A program made the translations under genes and the position numbers. From assembly GCF_001028665.1 (NCBI RefSeq), contig NZ_CP011504.1, positions 2,170,001 to 2,234,000 of the forward strand: a DNA stretch of 64,000 nt, given 5' to 3'. The notes below the pieces were generated by a model. The model had not been told where the DNA came from. It saw only the letters and a program-made list of their open reading frames with translations, and made no database searches. The stretch comes from Burkholderia pyrrocinia. GTDB taxonomy: Bacteria > Pseudomonadota > Gammaproteobacteria > Burkholderiales > Burkholderiaceae. Every line of letters begins with the position of its first letter. Position 1 is the stretch's first letter. This document shows, in pieces, positions 9,192-17,356 of this stretch.

Positions 9192-9212
9192 CGCGCGGTG
9201 CAGCGCCGCGCG
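9192..9212. terminator. GC-rich stem-loop between convergent genes
   Basis: CGCGCGG (9192-9198) and CCGCGCG (9206-9212) form 7-bp arms around a 7-nt loop, exactly between the alpha/beta hydrolase and patatin stop codons. There is no T-run, so it is at best a weak or Rho-assisted terminator. Confidence 0.35.
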
Positions 9213-10352
9213 TCAAGCCGGTTTTTCAGCGGCCGGCGGTGCGTCCGGGTCGAATACGGTCAATCCTTCCGTCGGGTCCGTCGGAATGTCCCACGGACGT
9301 GCGGCGATGGCCCGCTTCGCGGCGTCGTAGCCGGCCTGCCGGCGGGCTGCGATGCCGGCCGGCGTGAAATCGATGTCCTTCAACTGATTGTCGCCGTCGA
9401 GTCGCGGTGCCGCGAGCTTGATCAGGTGCATCGTGGTCTCGCATCCCCATGCGGCGAGCCGGCGCACGGCAGGCGACGCGCGTTCGGCTTCCGGCACGTG
9501 CCGGGCCAGTTCGCGGATCACGTGGCGCAGCCGGTGGATCTGCTGCTGGCGCGCGATGTGGCTGTCGGTGCGGCTCGCGTACTGGATGTCCTTCTGCCGT
9601 TCCGACACCTGCCAGATGCTCTCGGGCTCGGGGCCGGCCGGATTCCACATCTGCACCGAGAAGATGATCGAACTCCGGCGCGGGTTGTCGTCGAGCACGA
9701 CCTCGACCGGCGTATTCGAATACACGCCGCCGTCCCAGTACGGCTCGCCGTCGATCCGTATCGCCGGGAACGCGGGCGGCAGCGCGCCCGAACTCATGAT
9801 GTGGTCGATTCCCAGGTGCGTATCGCGCGAATCGAAATAGCGCATCGCGCCCGTGCACGCATTGACCGCACTGACGGTCAGGCGCGGGTGGCCCGCGTTC
9901 AGCAGGTCGGGATCGATCAGCGACGCGAGCGTGTCGCGCAGCGGCGCGATCCGGTAATACGATGCGCGATCGACGCCGAGGCGGACCATCGGCCCGAGCC
10001 ACGACGCCGGATTGGGCTGGAAGAAGCCCGCGATGCCGCCGCCGATGATCATCAGCTCGGCCAGTGTCTTGTCCCAGCCGGGCAGCAGCGGCGAGACGTC
10101 GAAACGGGTCCGTTCGGTCACGCGCTGCCAGAACGCCAGCAGCTTCTCGTAACGCCGTTCCGGCGGATTCCCGGCGATCAGCGCCGCGTTGATCGCGCCG
10201 ATCGACGTGCCGACCACCCAGTCGGGCCGGATACCGGCTTCGTCCATCGCCTGGAAGACGCCGAGCTGGTACGCGCCCAGTGCGCCGCCGCCCTGGAGCA
10301 CGAGTACGACTTGCCCGGGGAGGTCCATTCGTGCCGGCTGGCTCGCGGTCAT
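9213..10352 (-). CDS. Patatin-like phospholipase family protein
   Basis: 379-residue patatin-domain lipid acyl hydrolase. The oxyanion glycine run is VLVLQGGGALGAYQLG, the Ser of the catalytic dyad is in GTSIGAINAAL, and the Asp is in the DGG of EPYWDGGVYSNTP. After the catalytic domain comes a helical, charged C-terminus found in the DUF3734-type bacterial patatins; that family placement is from memory. No signal peptide is evident. A cupin remnant lies upstream on the same strand. Confidence 0.9.
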   Translation of the reverse strand: MTASQPARMDLPGQVVLVLQGGGALGAYQLGVFQAMDEAGIRPDWVVGTSIGAINAALIAGNPPERRYEKLLAFWQRVTERTRFDVSPLLPGWDKTLAELMIIGGGIAGFFQPNPASWLGPMVRLGVDRASYYRIAPLRDTLASLIDPDLLNAGHPRLTVSAVNACTGAMRYFDSRDTHLGIDHIMSSGALPPAFPAIRIDGEPYWDGGVYSNTPVEVVLDDNPRRSSIIFSVQMWNPAGPEPESIWQVSERQKDIQYASRTDSHIARQQQIHRLRHVIRELARHVPEAERASPAVRRLAAWGCETTMHLIKLAAPRLDGDNQLKDIDFTPAGIAARRQAGYDAAKRAIAARPWDIPTDPTEGLTVFDPDAPPAAEKPA

Positions 10353-10472
10353 GGCTTGCCTCGCTGCGTGTGACGGTGGGTCGGATCCGAACAGTTCGAT
10401 TCAGTGTAGGCGATCGGCGGCAGGGGATCGCCTGATGCGTATCGGCGGGCATGCGCCGCCGGGCGGCTGGCG

Positions 10473-10887
10473 TCACGCGTCCGGGTACGGCGTACCGTCC
10501 TTGTGCAGGAACCGGCCGTCGCGGCTCGGGCTCATCATGTCGATGTCGGGGCAGGTGATCACGTCGTCCGGCGAGCGCGAGCCGACCTCGAGATAGACGG
10601 CAACCGCGTCCGACCGGTTGACCAGGTGATGGCCGTTGCCCGAGCCTTTCGGAAACGCCGCGCAGTCGCCCGCGCACAGCACGGTCTCGCCGCCATCCTC
10701 GATCATCACGAGTTCGCCTTCGAGCACGTACACGAACTCGTCTTCGTCGGAATGCCAGTGGCGCTGGCTCGACCAGCCGCCCGGTGGCACGCGCATCAGG
10801 TTGACACCGAAATCGCGCAGCCCGCCGGCGTCGCCGAGGCGCTGGCGGATGCGCTGCGCGCACGGCGCTGAGGTCGATCCTGGGCAT
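10473..10887 (-). pseudogene. Cupin-domain protein, N-terminus out of frame (probable pseudogene)
   Basis: The main frame encodes a full cupin barrel: VPPGGWSSQRHWHSDEDEFVYV (His-His-Glu metal site), EGELVMIEDGGETVLCAGD, and FPKGSGNGHHLVNRS. The family's usual start, MPRIDLSAV, is present at 10887 with a GGAG site but in a different frame. About 15 residues normally found between that motif and RIRQRLGDAGGL are missing at the junction near 10850. This suggests a small deletion that also shifted the frame. In the cupin frame, possible starts are an ATG at 10985 overlapping the cupredoxin stop (ATGA), or an internal ATG at 10796, which would still keep most of the barrel. Confidence 0.6.
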
Positions 10888-10981
10888 GGGCGGCTCCGTC
10901 TGCCACGCGGGCGAATGGGACGGTGGTCATTGTAGGCCGCCACCGCCCGCCGTTCGCCCGCGCGTTTCGTGGCGGGCCGCG

Positions 10982-11323
10982 TCATTCCACGGTGATCGTC
11001 TCCTTCATGTACGGATGAATCCCGCAGAACACCTTGTAGACGCCCGGCTTGTCGAAGCGGAACGAGTACGTATCGTCCTGGTCGAGCGCCTTCGAATGAA
11101 AGATGCCGGCGTCGTTGACGATGGTGTGCGGTTCCCCGTCGAGGTTCTTCCACGTGACCGTCGTGCCGGCCTTGATCGTGGTCGACATCGGCGAAAACAT
11201 GAAGTTGTGGATCGTGACCAGCGGGCCGGCCGGCCCCTGCGCGAACGCGGCGAGCGGCGTGCCGGCGGCGGCCGCGCACAGGATCAGCGCCGCGATGATT
11301 TTTGGTTGCTTGAGACGGGTCAT
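10982..11323 (-). CDS. Periplasmic cupredoxin (plastocyanin/pseudoazurin-like)
   Basis: 113-residue exported blue-copper-type protein. The signal peptide ends near AAFAQ, and the mature domain has the cupredoxin strands VTIHNFMFSP and TTVTWKNLDGEPHTIVND. Likely copper ligands are the His of EPHT and the Cys, His and Met of FCGIHPYM, a complete type I set. It sits 19 bases downstream of the metallophosphoesterase gene on the same strand, so the two are probably co-transcribed. Electron transfer is the default role; the partner is unknown. Confidence 0.88.
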   Translation of the reverse strand: MTRLKQPKIIAALILCAAAAGTPLAAFAQGPAGPLVTIHNFMFSPMSTTIKAGTTVTWKNLDGEPHTIVNDAGIFHSKALDQDDTYSFRFDKPGVYKVFCGIHPYMKETITVE

Positions 11324-11342
11324 GTCGGTCTCCTTATGGCTA

Positions 11343-12287
11343 TCAGGCCAGCGTCGCGTCGTGCAGCGCCGATGCGGCCGGGTGGCCGGCGAATTCCACG
11401 GTCGTCACGCCGAGCATCTTCGGCAACTGGTCGCGCGGCACGGTGAGCGGCACGGGGCCCGGGCCGTTGCCGGCCGTCGGCTGCGGGAACGCGGTCGAGC
11501 GCGCCGTATGGAACGTGATGTTGCCCTCGACCTTCGACACGATCTGGTGGATGTGCCCGTTCAGCACGGTGACCGAGCCGAAGCGGCGCAGCAGCGCCAT
11601 CGTCTGCGGCGCGTCGCCGGTGCCCCAGCCCCACGGCTCGTAGATGGTCCACATCGGCATGTGCGAGAACACGACGATCGGCGTGCTCGACGAGCGGCCC
11701 TTCAGATCCTGCGCGAGCCACGCGAGCTGGTCGTCGCCGAAGCTGCCGAGCCCGTTCGGCTTGAAATGCATCACGTTGACGAGGCCGATGAAATGCACGC
11801 CCGCGTGATCGAAGCTGTAATAACCGCGGTTGTCCGACGCCTTGCCGAAGCGGCCGAAGTATTCGGCGCCCGAACCGTCGGTGACGTCGTGCTCGCCGGG
11901 CACCGTGTGCAGTTCCGGCACGCGCAGCGCGGACAGCAGTTGCGACGCGTGGTCGAATTCCTCCGGTTTGGACAAGTGCGTGATGTCGCCGGTGTGGATG
12001 GTCAGCGCGGGCATCGAGGGCATTCCGTTGACGAGGTCGATCGTCTGCCGCAGCGTGGCCGACACGTCGGGATTGGCGTCCTTGTTGAAGCCGATGTGCG
12101 TGTCGCTGATCTGTACGAACAGCGGCCGGCCCGCACCGGCCGGGAGTGCATCGCCGGTTTGCGCGAGCGCGAGGTCGAACGGCGTCAGGATGCCGCCCGA
12201 CAGCGTAAACAGTGTGCCGAGGCCGCCGAAGGCCATGCACTGCAGGGCCTTGCGGCGCGACGGGCGGGTGGGATTCGATGAAGACAT
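11343..12287 (-). CDS. Tat-exported calcineurin-like metallophosphoesterase
   Basis: 314-residue phosphoesterase. The N-terminus carries a twin-arginine motif (SRRKALQ, residues 10-16) and a hydrophobic stretch, so export of the folded, metal-loaded enzyme is likely. Dinuclear-metal motifs are in order: QISDTHIG, HTGDITH, PGEHD (usually GNHD; here Glu replaces the metal-binding Asn), FSHMPMW and LNGHIHQ. The start at 12287 has a GAGG site. It is divergent from the Pit transporter, whose Pho boxes lie in the shared 257-bp region. A phosphate-scavenging role fits but is inference. Confidence 0.88.
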   Translation of the reverse strand: MSSSNPTRPSRRKALQCMAFGGLGTLFTLSGGILTPFDLALAQTGDALPAGAGRPLFVQISDTHIGFNKDANPDVSATLRQTIDLVNGMPSMPALTIHTGDITHLSKPEEFDHASQLLSALRVPELHTVPGEHDVTDGSGAEYFGRFGKASDNRGYYSFDHAGVHFIGLVNVMHFKPNGLGSFGDDQLAWLAQDLKGRSSSTPIVVFSHMPMWTIYEPWGWGTGDAPQTMALLRRFGSVTVLNGHIHQIVSKVEGNITFHTARSTAFPQPTAGNGPGPVPLTVPRDQLPKMLGVTTVEFAGHPAASALHDATLA

Positions 12288-12455
12288 GGGAGCCTCGCAA
12301 TCGTATGACGAAACGGGACGGCCGGATCGTCCTGGAATAAACCGGCGCCTTCGTGTGCCATACCGGGGCAACGACGGTTTTATTCCCGCCATGTTCGAAT
12401 TCGGGCGCCGGTGCCCGCGGCCCGCACGGTGGCCGTCCGGATGCCGGAAGATGAC

Positions 12456-12495
12456 TTGTTAATGTCCTGTAATCGATACGTCATATTTGCGTCAT
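12456..12495 (+). promoter_or_regulatory. Tandem Pho box (PhoB binding site) upstream of pit
   Basis: Heptamers repeat at an exact 11-bp period: TTGTTAA (12456), CTGTAAT (12467), ACGTCAT (12478) and GCGTCAT (12489), separated by 4-bp mostly AT-rich spacers. This is the architecture of a PhoB site (consensus repeat CTGTCAT). A TAGCCT hexamer at 12506-12511, 10 bp downstream, is where a PhoB-dependent -10 would lie, although it matches poorly. Confidence 0.65.
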
Positions 12496-12544
12496 GGCCG
12501 CCCGATAGCCTGCGACACCGAGTCACCTCTCCGGAGCCCCCTTC

Positions 12545-14134
12545 ATGCCGAATCTCGCGGCAACGGAAACCAGCGGCGCGGCCAGCCAGCGCACCCGCAC
12601 CCTCAGCTTCGCGCTGTTTTTTCTGATCATTGCCTGCGGCATCGTCTATATCGCGATTCACCTGAGTGCCGACCTCAGTCCGGTCAGGGAAAGTTCGGTC
12701 CTGCCGTTCGTGCTGCTCGTCGTCGCGCTGCTGATCGCGCTCGGCTTCGAATTCGTGAACGGCTTTCACGACACCGCGAACGCGGTCGCGACCGTCATCT
12801 ACACGCATTCGCTCGACCCGCACCTGGCCGTCGTCTGGTCCGGCCTCTGGAACCTGTTCGGCGTGCTCGTGTCGAGCGGCGCCGTCGCATTCGGCATCGT
12901 GCAGTTGCTGCCCGTCGAGCTGATCCTGCAGGTCGGCAGCGGCGCCGGTTTCGCGATGGTGTTCGCGCTGCTGATCGCGGCCGTCGCGTGGAACCTCGCG
13001 ACCTGGTATTTCGGGCTGCCGTCGTCGAGCTCGCACACGCTCGTCGGCTCGATCATCGGCGTCGGCCTGATGAACCAGATCGTCAGCGGCCCGTCGGGCA
13101 CGAGCGGCGTCGACTGGAACCAGGCGCTCGGCGTCGGCAAGGCGCTGCTGCTGTCGCCGCTGATCGGCTTCGTGCTGTCCGCACTCGTGTTGCTGCTGCT
13201 GAAGGCGCTGGTGCGCGTGCCGGCGCTGTACCAGGAGCCGAAGGGCAACAAGCCGCCGCCGTTCTGGATCCGCCTGCTGCTGATCCTCACCTGCACGGGC
13301 GTGTCGTTCGCGCACGGCTCGAACGACGGGCAGAAGGGCATGGGGCTGATCATGCTGATCCTGATCGGCGTGATGCCCACCGCCTACGCGCTGAACAAGG
13401 CCGTGACGCCCGACCAGACGAGCACGTTCGTCGCGGTCGCGCGCCACGCGTCGACGACGCTCGTCAAGTACGCGGGCCCGGCCGTGCAGTCCGCCGACCC
13501 GCGCGCCGACGTCGAGGCATACGTGCGCACGCACAAGCTGACGCCTGCGACGATTCCCGCGCTGGGCAAGCTGACCGACACGATCGCCGACCAGGTCGCG
13601 CAGGCCGGCGGCATTTCGAGCGTGCCGCAGAACCTCGTCGACAACGTGCGCAACAACATGTACGTCGCGTCCGAGGCGATCCGCCTGATGGAAAAGGCGA
13701 AGGCGCCAGCGTTCTCGGTCGAGGATGCGAGCGCGCTCGATGCGTTCAAGAAGCAGATGGACCGCGCGACGAAATTCATCCCGACGTGGGTGAAGGTCGC
13801 GGTCGCGATCGCACTCGGCCTCGGCACGATGGTCGGCTGGAAGCGGATCGTCGTGACGGTCGGCGAGAAGATCGGCAAGTCGCATCTCACGTACGGGCAG
13901 GGCGCGTCGGCCGAGGCCGTCGCGATGCTGACGATCGGGATGGCCGACGCATACGGGCTGCCGGTATCGACGACGCACGTGCTCGCATCGGGCGTGGCGG
14001 GCACGATGACCGCGAGCGGCGCGGGCCTGCGCTGGGACACGGTGCGCAACCTCGTGCTCGCGTGGGTGCTGACGCTGCCCGCGTCGATCGCGCTGTCGGC
14101 CACCCTGTACTGGGCGCTGCACGGGCTGTTCTGA
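12545..14134 (+). CDS. Pit family inorganic phosphate transporter
   Basis: 529-residue inner-membrane phosphate (metal-phosphate/H+) symporter. Both halves of the duplicated Pit signature are present: GFEFVNGFHDTANAVAT near the N-terminus and the FAHGSNDGQKGMG form in the second half. A large hydrophilic loop of roughly 120 residues follows, then a last membrane bundle (GLPVSTTHVLASGVAGTM). The start MPNLAATE follows a GGAG site. The upstream Pho boxes suggest phosphate-limitation control, which would be notable because Pit carriers are usually constitutive. Confidence 0.93.
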   Translation: MPNLAATETSGAASQRTRTLSFALFFLIIACGIVYIAIHLSADLSPVRESSVLPFVLLVVALLIALGFEFVNGFHDTANAVATVIYTHSLDPHLAVVWSGLWNLFGVLVSSGAVAFGIVQLLPVELILQVGSGAGFAMVFALLIAAVAWNLATWYFGLPSSSSHTLVGSIIGVGLMNQIVSGPSGTSGVDWNQALGVGKALLLSPLIGFVLSALVLLLLKALVRVPALYQEPKGNKPPPFWIRLLLILTCTGVSFAHGSNDGQKGMGLIMLILIGVMPTAYALNKAVTPDQTSTFVAVARHASTTLVKYAGPAVQSADPRADVEAYVRTHKLTPATIPALGKLTDTIADQVAQAGGISSVPQNLVDNVRNNMYVASEAIRLMEKAKAPAFSVEDASALDAFKKQMDRATKFIPTWVKVAVAIALGLGTMVGWKRIVVTVGEKIGKSHLTYGQGASAEAVAMLTIGMADAYGLPVSTTHVLASGVAGTMTASGAGLRWDTVRNLVLAWVLTLPASIALSATLYWALHGLF

Positions 14135-14156
14135 CCGGCGCTGGCGGGTGCGCTGC

Positions 14157-14179
14157 CCGGCCGCGCGGCATGCGGCCGG
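14157..14179 (+). terminator. Stem-loop after pit
   Basis: CCGGCCGC (14157-14164) pairs with GCGGCCGG (14172-14179) across a 7-nt loop, followed after 8 bases by a short TTTT. It may attenuate read-through from pit into the ABC genes. Confidence 0.4.
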
Positions 14180-14215
14180 TCCCATCGATTTTCAATTCAA
14201 CACAAGACGCTACCG

Positions 14216-15970
14216 ATGGATATCAGGTTCTTCGATCCGAATCGCACCGCGAACGCCTCGGCGTGGCGCGTGCTCCCCAACCGCTGGGATGCCATCGCGT
14301 TTCCGCTGATCATCTGCCTGCTGGCGATGGCGATCGTCGGCTTCCATCAGACGATGGCGCCGATCGGCGTGCTGCAGACGCAGAAGATCACGCTCGATCC
14401 GTCGAACCTGCCCGAATACGCATTGCGCACCACGCTGCGGATGCTCGCGGCGATGGTCGCGTCGCTCGTGTTCACGCTCGTCTACGGCACGCTCGCGGCC
14501 AAGAGCCGCCGCGCGGGCATGGTGCTGATCCCGATCCTCGACATCCTGCAGTCGGTGCCGGTGCTCGGCTACATCTCGTTTACGGTCACGTTCTTTCTCG
14601 CGCTGTTCCCGGGCCGCGTGCTCGGCGCGGAGTTCGCGGCGATCTTCGCGATCTTCACGAGCCAGGCGTGGAACATGACGTTCAGCTTCTACCAGTCGCT
14701 GCGCACGGTGCCGCGCGACCTGAGCGAAGTGTCGCGCGGCTTTCACCTGACGCCGTGGCAGCGCTTCTGGAAGCTCGAGGTGCCGTTCTCGATGCCAGGG
14801 CTGATCTGGAACATGATGATGTCGATGTCGGGCGGCTGGTTCTTCGTCGTCGCGTCGGAGGCGATCACCGTCGGCAACCAGACCATCACGCTGCCGGGGG
14901 TCGGCGCATATCTCGCGCAAGCCATCTCGGACAAGAACATCGGCGCGATCGGCTGGGTGATCGTTGCGATGTCGGTCGTGATCCTGGCCTATGACCAGTT
15001 CCTGTTCCGCCCGCTCGTCGCGTGGGCCGACAAGTTCCGGATGGAGAACACCGCGTCGGGCGATGCGCCGCAATCCTGGCTGCTCGACATGATGCGCCGC
15101 ACGCACCTGATCCATCAGTTGCTCGTGCCGGCCGGCTGGCTGCTGTCGCAGGCCGCGCGGATTCCGCTGCGCGTGCCGTCGCTGAAGGGCACGCGCTCGC
15201 GCGACGCATCGGCGCGTGCCTCGTCGCGCATCGGCGACATCGTGTGGGGCGCGTTCGTGATCCTGCTGACGGTGTACGTCGTCTGGCGCGTCGTCAGCTT
15301 CGTCGCGACGGGCGTGACGATGGCCGAGGTCGGCCACGTGCTCGTGCTCGGGCTCATCACGCTGCTGCGCGTGTTGGTGCTGATCGCGATCGCGTCGGTG
15401 ATCTGGGTGCCGCTCGGCGTGCTGATCGGGCTGCGCCCCGCGCTGGCCGAGAAGATCCAGCCGCTCGCGCAGTTTCTCGCCGCGTTCCCGGCGAACCTGC
15501 TGTTCCCGGTGTTCGTGATCGTGATTGTCCACTTCCACCTGAATGCGGACATCTGGCTGTCGCCGCTGATCGTGCTCGGCACGCAGTGGTACATCCTGTT
15601 CAACGTGATCGCCGGTGCGATGTCCTATCCGAACGACTACAAGGAAGCGACGAAGAATTTCCGCATCCGCGGCTGGCAGTGGTGGCGGCAGGCGATCCTG
15701 CCCGGCATCTTCCCGTACTACGTGACGGGCGCGATCACCGCGTCGGGCGGCGCGTGGAACGCGAGCATCGTGTCCGAGTTCGTGCAGTGGGGCGACACGA
15801 AGGTCGTCGCGCACGGCCTCGGCGCGTACATCGCGCAGATGACCGCCGCCGGCGATTTCCCGAAGATCATCCTGGGCATCGCGGTGATGTCCCTGTTCGT
15901 TACCTTGTTCAACCGTCTGCTGTGGCGTCCGATGTACGCCTATGCGGAATCCCGGCTCCGTCTCGATTGA
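14216..15970 (+). CDS. ABC transporter permease, two fused permease domains
   Basis: 584-residue inner-membrane protein containing two binding-protein-dependent permease domains in one chain. Domain 1 covers roughly residues 60-265 and domain 2 roughly 350-575. Each has an EAA-like loop (LSEVSRGFHLTPWQRFWKLE in the first; KEATKNFRIRGWQWWRQ in the second). This resembles the nitrate/sulfonate/taurine importer class. The fusion means one polypeptide can make the whole channel. The ATPase gene follows after 11 bases, but no periplasmic binding protein gene is adjacent, so the substrate is unknown. Confidence 0.88.
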   Translation: MDIRFFDPNRTANASAWRVLPNRWDAIAFPLIICLLAMAIVGFHQTMAPIGVLQTQKITLDPSNLPEYALRTTLRMLAAMVASLVFTLVYGTLAAKSRRAGMVLIPILDILQSVPVLGYISFTVTFFLALFPGRVLGAEFAAIFAIFTSQAWNMTFSFYQSLRTVPRDLSEVSRGFHLTPWQRFWKLEVPFSMPGLIWNMMMSMSGGWFFVVASEAITVGNQTITLPGVGAYLAQAISDKNIGAIGWVIVAMSVVILAYDQFLFRPLVAWADKFRMENTASGDAPQSWLLDMMRRTHLIHQLLVPAGWLLSQAARIPLRVPSLKGTRSRDASARASSRIGDIVWGAFVILLTVYVVWRVVSFVATGVTMAEVGHVLVLGLITLLRVLVLIAIASVIWVPLGVLIGLRPALAEKIQPLAQFLAAFPANLLFPVFVIVIVHFHLNADIWLSPLIVLGTQWYILFNVIAGAMSYPNDYKEATKNFRIRGWQWWRQAILPGIFPYYVTGAITASGGAWNASIVSEFVQWGDTKVVAHGLGAYIAQMTAAGDFPKIILGIAVMSLFVTLFNRLLWRPMYAYAESRLRLD

Positions 15971-15981
15971 GAGTAAGCGCG

Positions 15982-17328
15982 ATGCAAAATTCGACCGTTA
16001 TCAACGCCCCTGTCAAGCCATCCCAGCCGCTGCAGCCGCCGCGCCTCGGCGAAGAAATCCTGCGCGTCGAGCATGTGAATCGCGGCTTCAACAAGTCGCA
16101 GGGCGAACTGCTCGTGCTCGACGACGCGAACCTGTCGCTGCGCGAAGGCGAGATCGTCGGGCTGCTCGGCCGTTCCGGCTCGGGCAAGTCGACGCTGCTG
16201 CGAATCATCGCCGGCCTGATCGAACCGACCGGCGGTGAAGTGACCTACCTCGGCCAGCCGCTGCGCGGCCCGGCCGAGGGTGTCGCGATGGTGTTCCAGA
16301 CGTTCGCGCTGTTCCCGTGGCTCACCGTGCTGCAGAACGTGGAGGCCGGCCTCGAAGCGCTCGGCGTCGGCGCGCGTGAGCGGCGCGAGCGTGCACTCGC
16401 CGCGATCGACCTGATCGGTCTCGACGGTTTCGAGAACGCGTATCCGCGCGAGCTGTCGGGCGGCATGCGCCAGCGCGTGGGCTTTGCGCGCGCGCTCGTC
16501 GTCGATCCGACGATCCTGCTGATGGACGAGCCGTTCTCGGCGCTCGACGTGCTGACGGCAGAGACGCTGCGTACCGACCTGCTCGACCTGTGGACGCAAG
16601 GGCGGATGCCGATCAAGTCGGTGCTGATCGTCACGCACAACATCGAGGAAGCCGTGTTCATGTGCGACCGGATCCTCGTGCTGTCGTCGAACCCGGGCCG
16701 CGTGATCGCCGAGATCAAGGTGCCGTTCAAGCACCCGCGCAACCGGCTCGACACCGATTTCCGCAAGCTCGTCGACGACATCTACGCGAAGATGACCGCG
16801 CGCCAGACCAACGAGGCGACGAAGAAGGGGCTCGAGCTCGGCAGCTGGATGCCGCGCGTGTCGACCAACCTGATGGCCGGCCTGATCGAAACGCTCGCGA
16901 TGGCGCCGTACCATGGCCGCGCCGACATGCCGGAGATCGCGCGCACGCTGCATCTGGAAGTCGACGAGCTGTTCCCGATCGCGGAAGTGCTGCAGTACCT
17001 CGGCTTTGCGGACGTGCGGGAAGGCGACGTGTTCCTCACGCCGCCCGCGCGCGTGTTCGCGGAATTCGGCACGCAGGAGCGCAAGCTGATGTTCGCGGAT
17101 CACCTGCTGAAGCACGTGCCGCTCGCCGCACGGATCAGGAAGGTGCTGAACGAGCGTCCCGGCCATCGTGCGCCGCGCGTGCGCTTCGAGCAGGAACTCG
17201 AGGATTTCCTGTCGGACGAAGCGGCCGAGGAAACGCTCGACGCGGTGATCGACTGGGGGCGTTACGGCGAAGTGTTTTCGTATAACGACAAGACCGAGGT
17301 GTTCAGTCTCGAGGATGTCGAGAGCTGA
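15982..17328 (+). CDS. ABC transporter ATP-binding protein with C-terminal AAA-associated domain
   Basis: 448-residue ATPase pairing with the fused permease upstream. The nucleotide-binding domain has Walker A GRSGSGKST, the Q-loop in MVFQTFALFPW, signature LSGGMRQRV, Walker B ILLMDEPFSALD and the H-loop His in VTHNIEEAV. After about residue 290 comes a 150-residue extra domain starting near WMPRVSTNLMAG, matching the AAA-associated domain found on some nitrate/sulfonate-class ATPases. That domain may be regulatory. It converges on the RpiR gene 28 bases away. Confidence 0.9.
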   Translation: MQNSTVINAPVKPSQPLQPPRLGEEILRVEHVNRGFNKSQGELLVLDDANLSLREGEIVGLLGRSGSGKSTLLRIIAGLIEPTGGEVTYLGQPLRGPAEGVAMVFQTFALFPWLTVLQNVEAGLEALGVGARERRERALAAIDLIGLDGFENAYPRELSGGMRQRVGFARALVVDPTILLMDEPFSALDVLTAETLRTDLLDLWTQGRMPIKSVLIVTHNIEEAVFMCDRILVLSSNPGRVIAEIKVPFKHPRNRLDTDFRKLVDDIYAKMTARQTNEATKKGLELGSWMPRVSTNLMAGLIETLAMAPYHGRADMPEIARTLHLEVDELFPIAEVLQYLGFADVREGDVFLTPPARVFAEFGTQERKLMFADHLLKHVPLAARIRKVLNERPGHRAPRVRFEQELEDFLSDEAAEETLDAVIDWGRYGEVFSYNDKTEVFSLEDVES

Positions 17329-17356
17329 TGCCTGCGCCCCGAATGGCGAGCGATCG

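Noticed and set aside
9226..10887. 553-codon minus-strand frame starting MPRIDLSAV
   Set aside because: Only the first nine codons belong to a cupin; the rest is an out-of-frame reading through the cupin and patatin genes.
12380..14185. 601-codon minus-strand frame opposite pit
   Set aside because: Antisense shadow of the Pit gene with Arg/Asp-rich composition and no domain.
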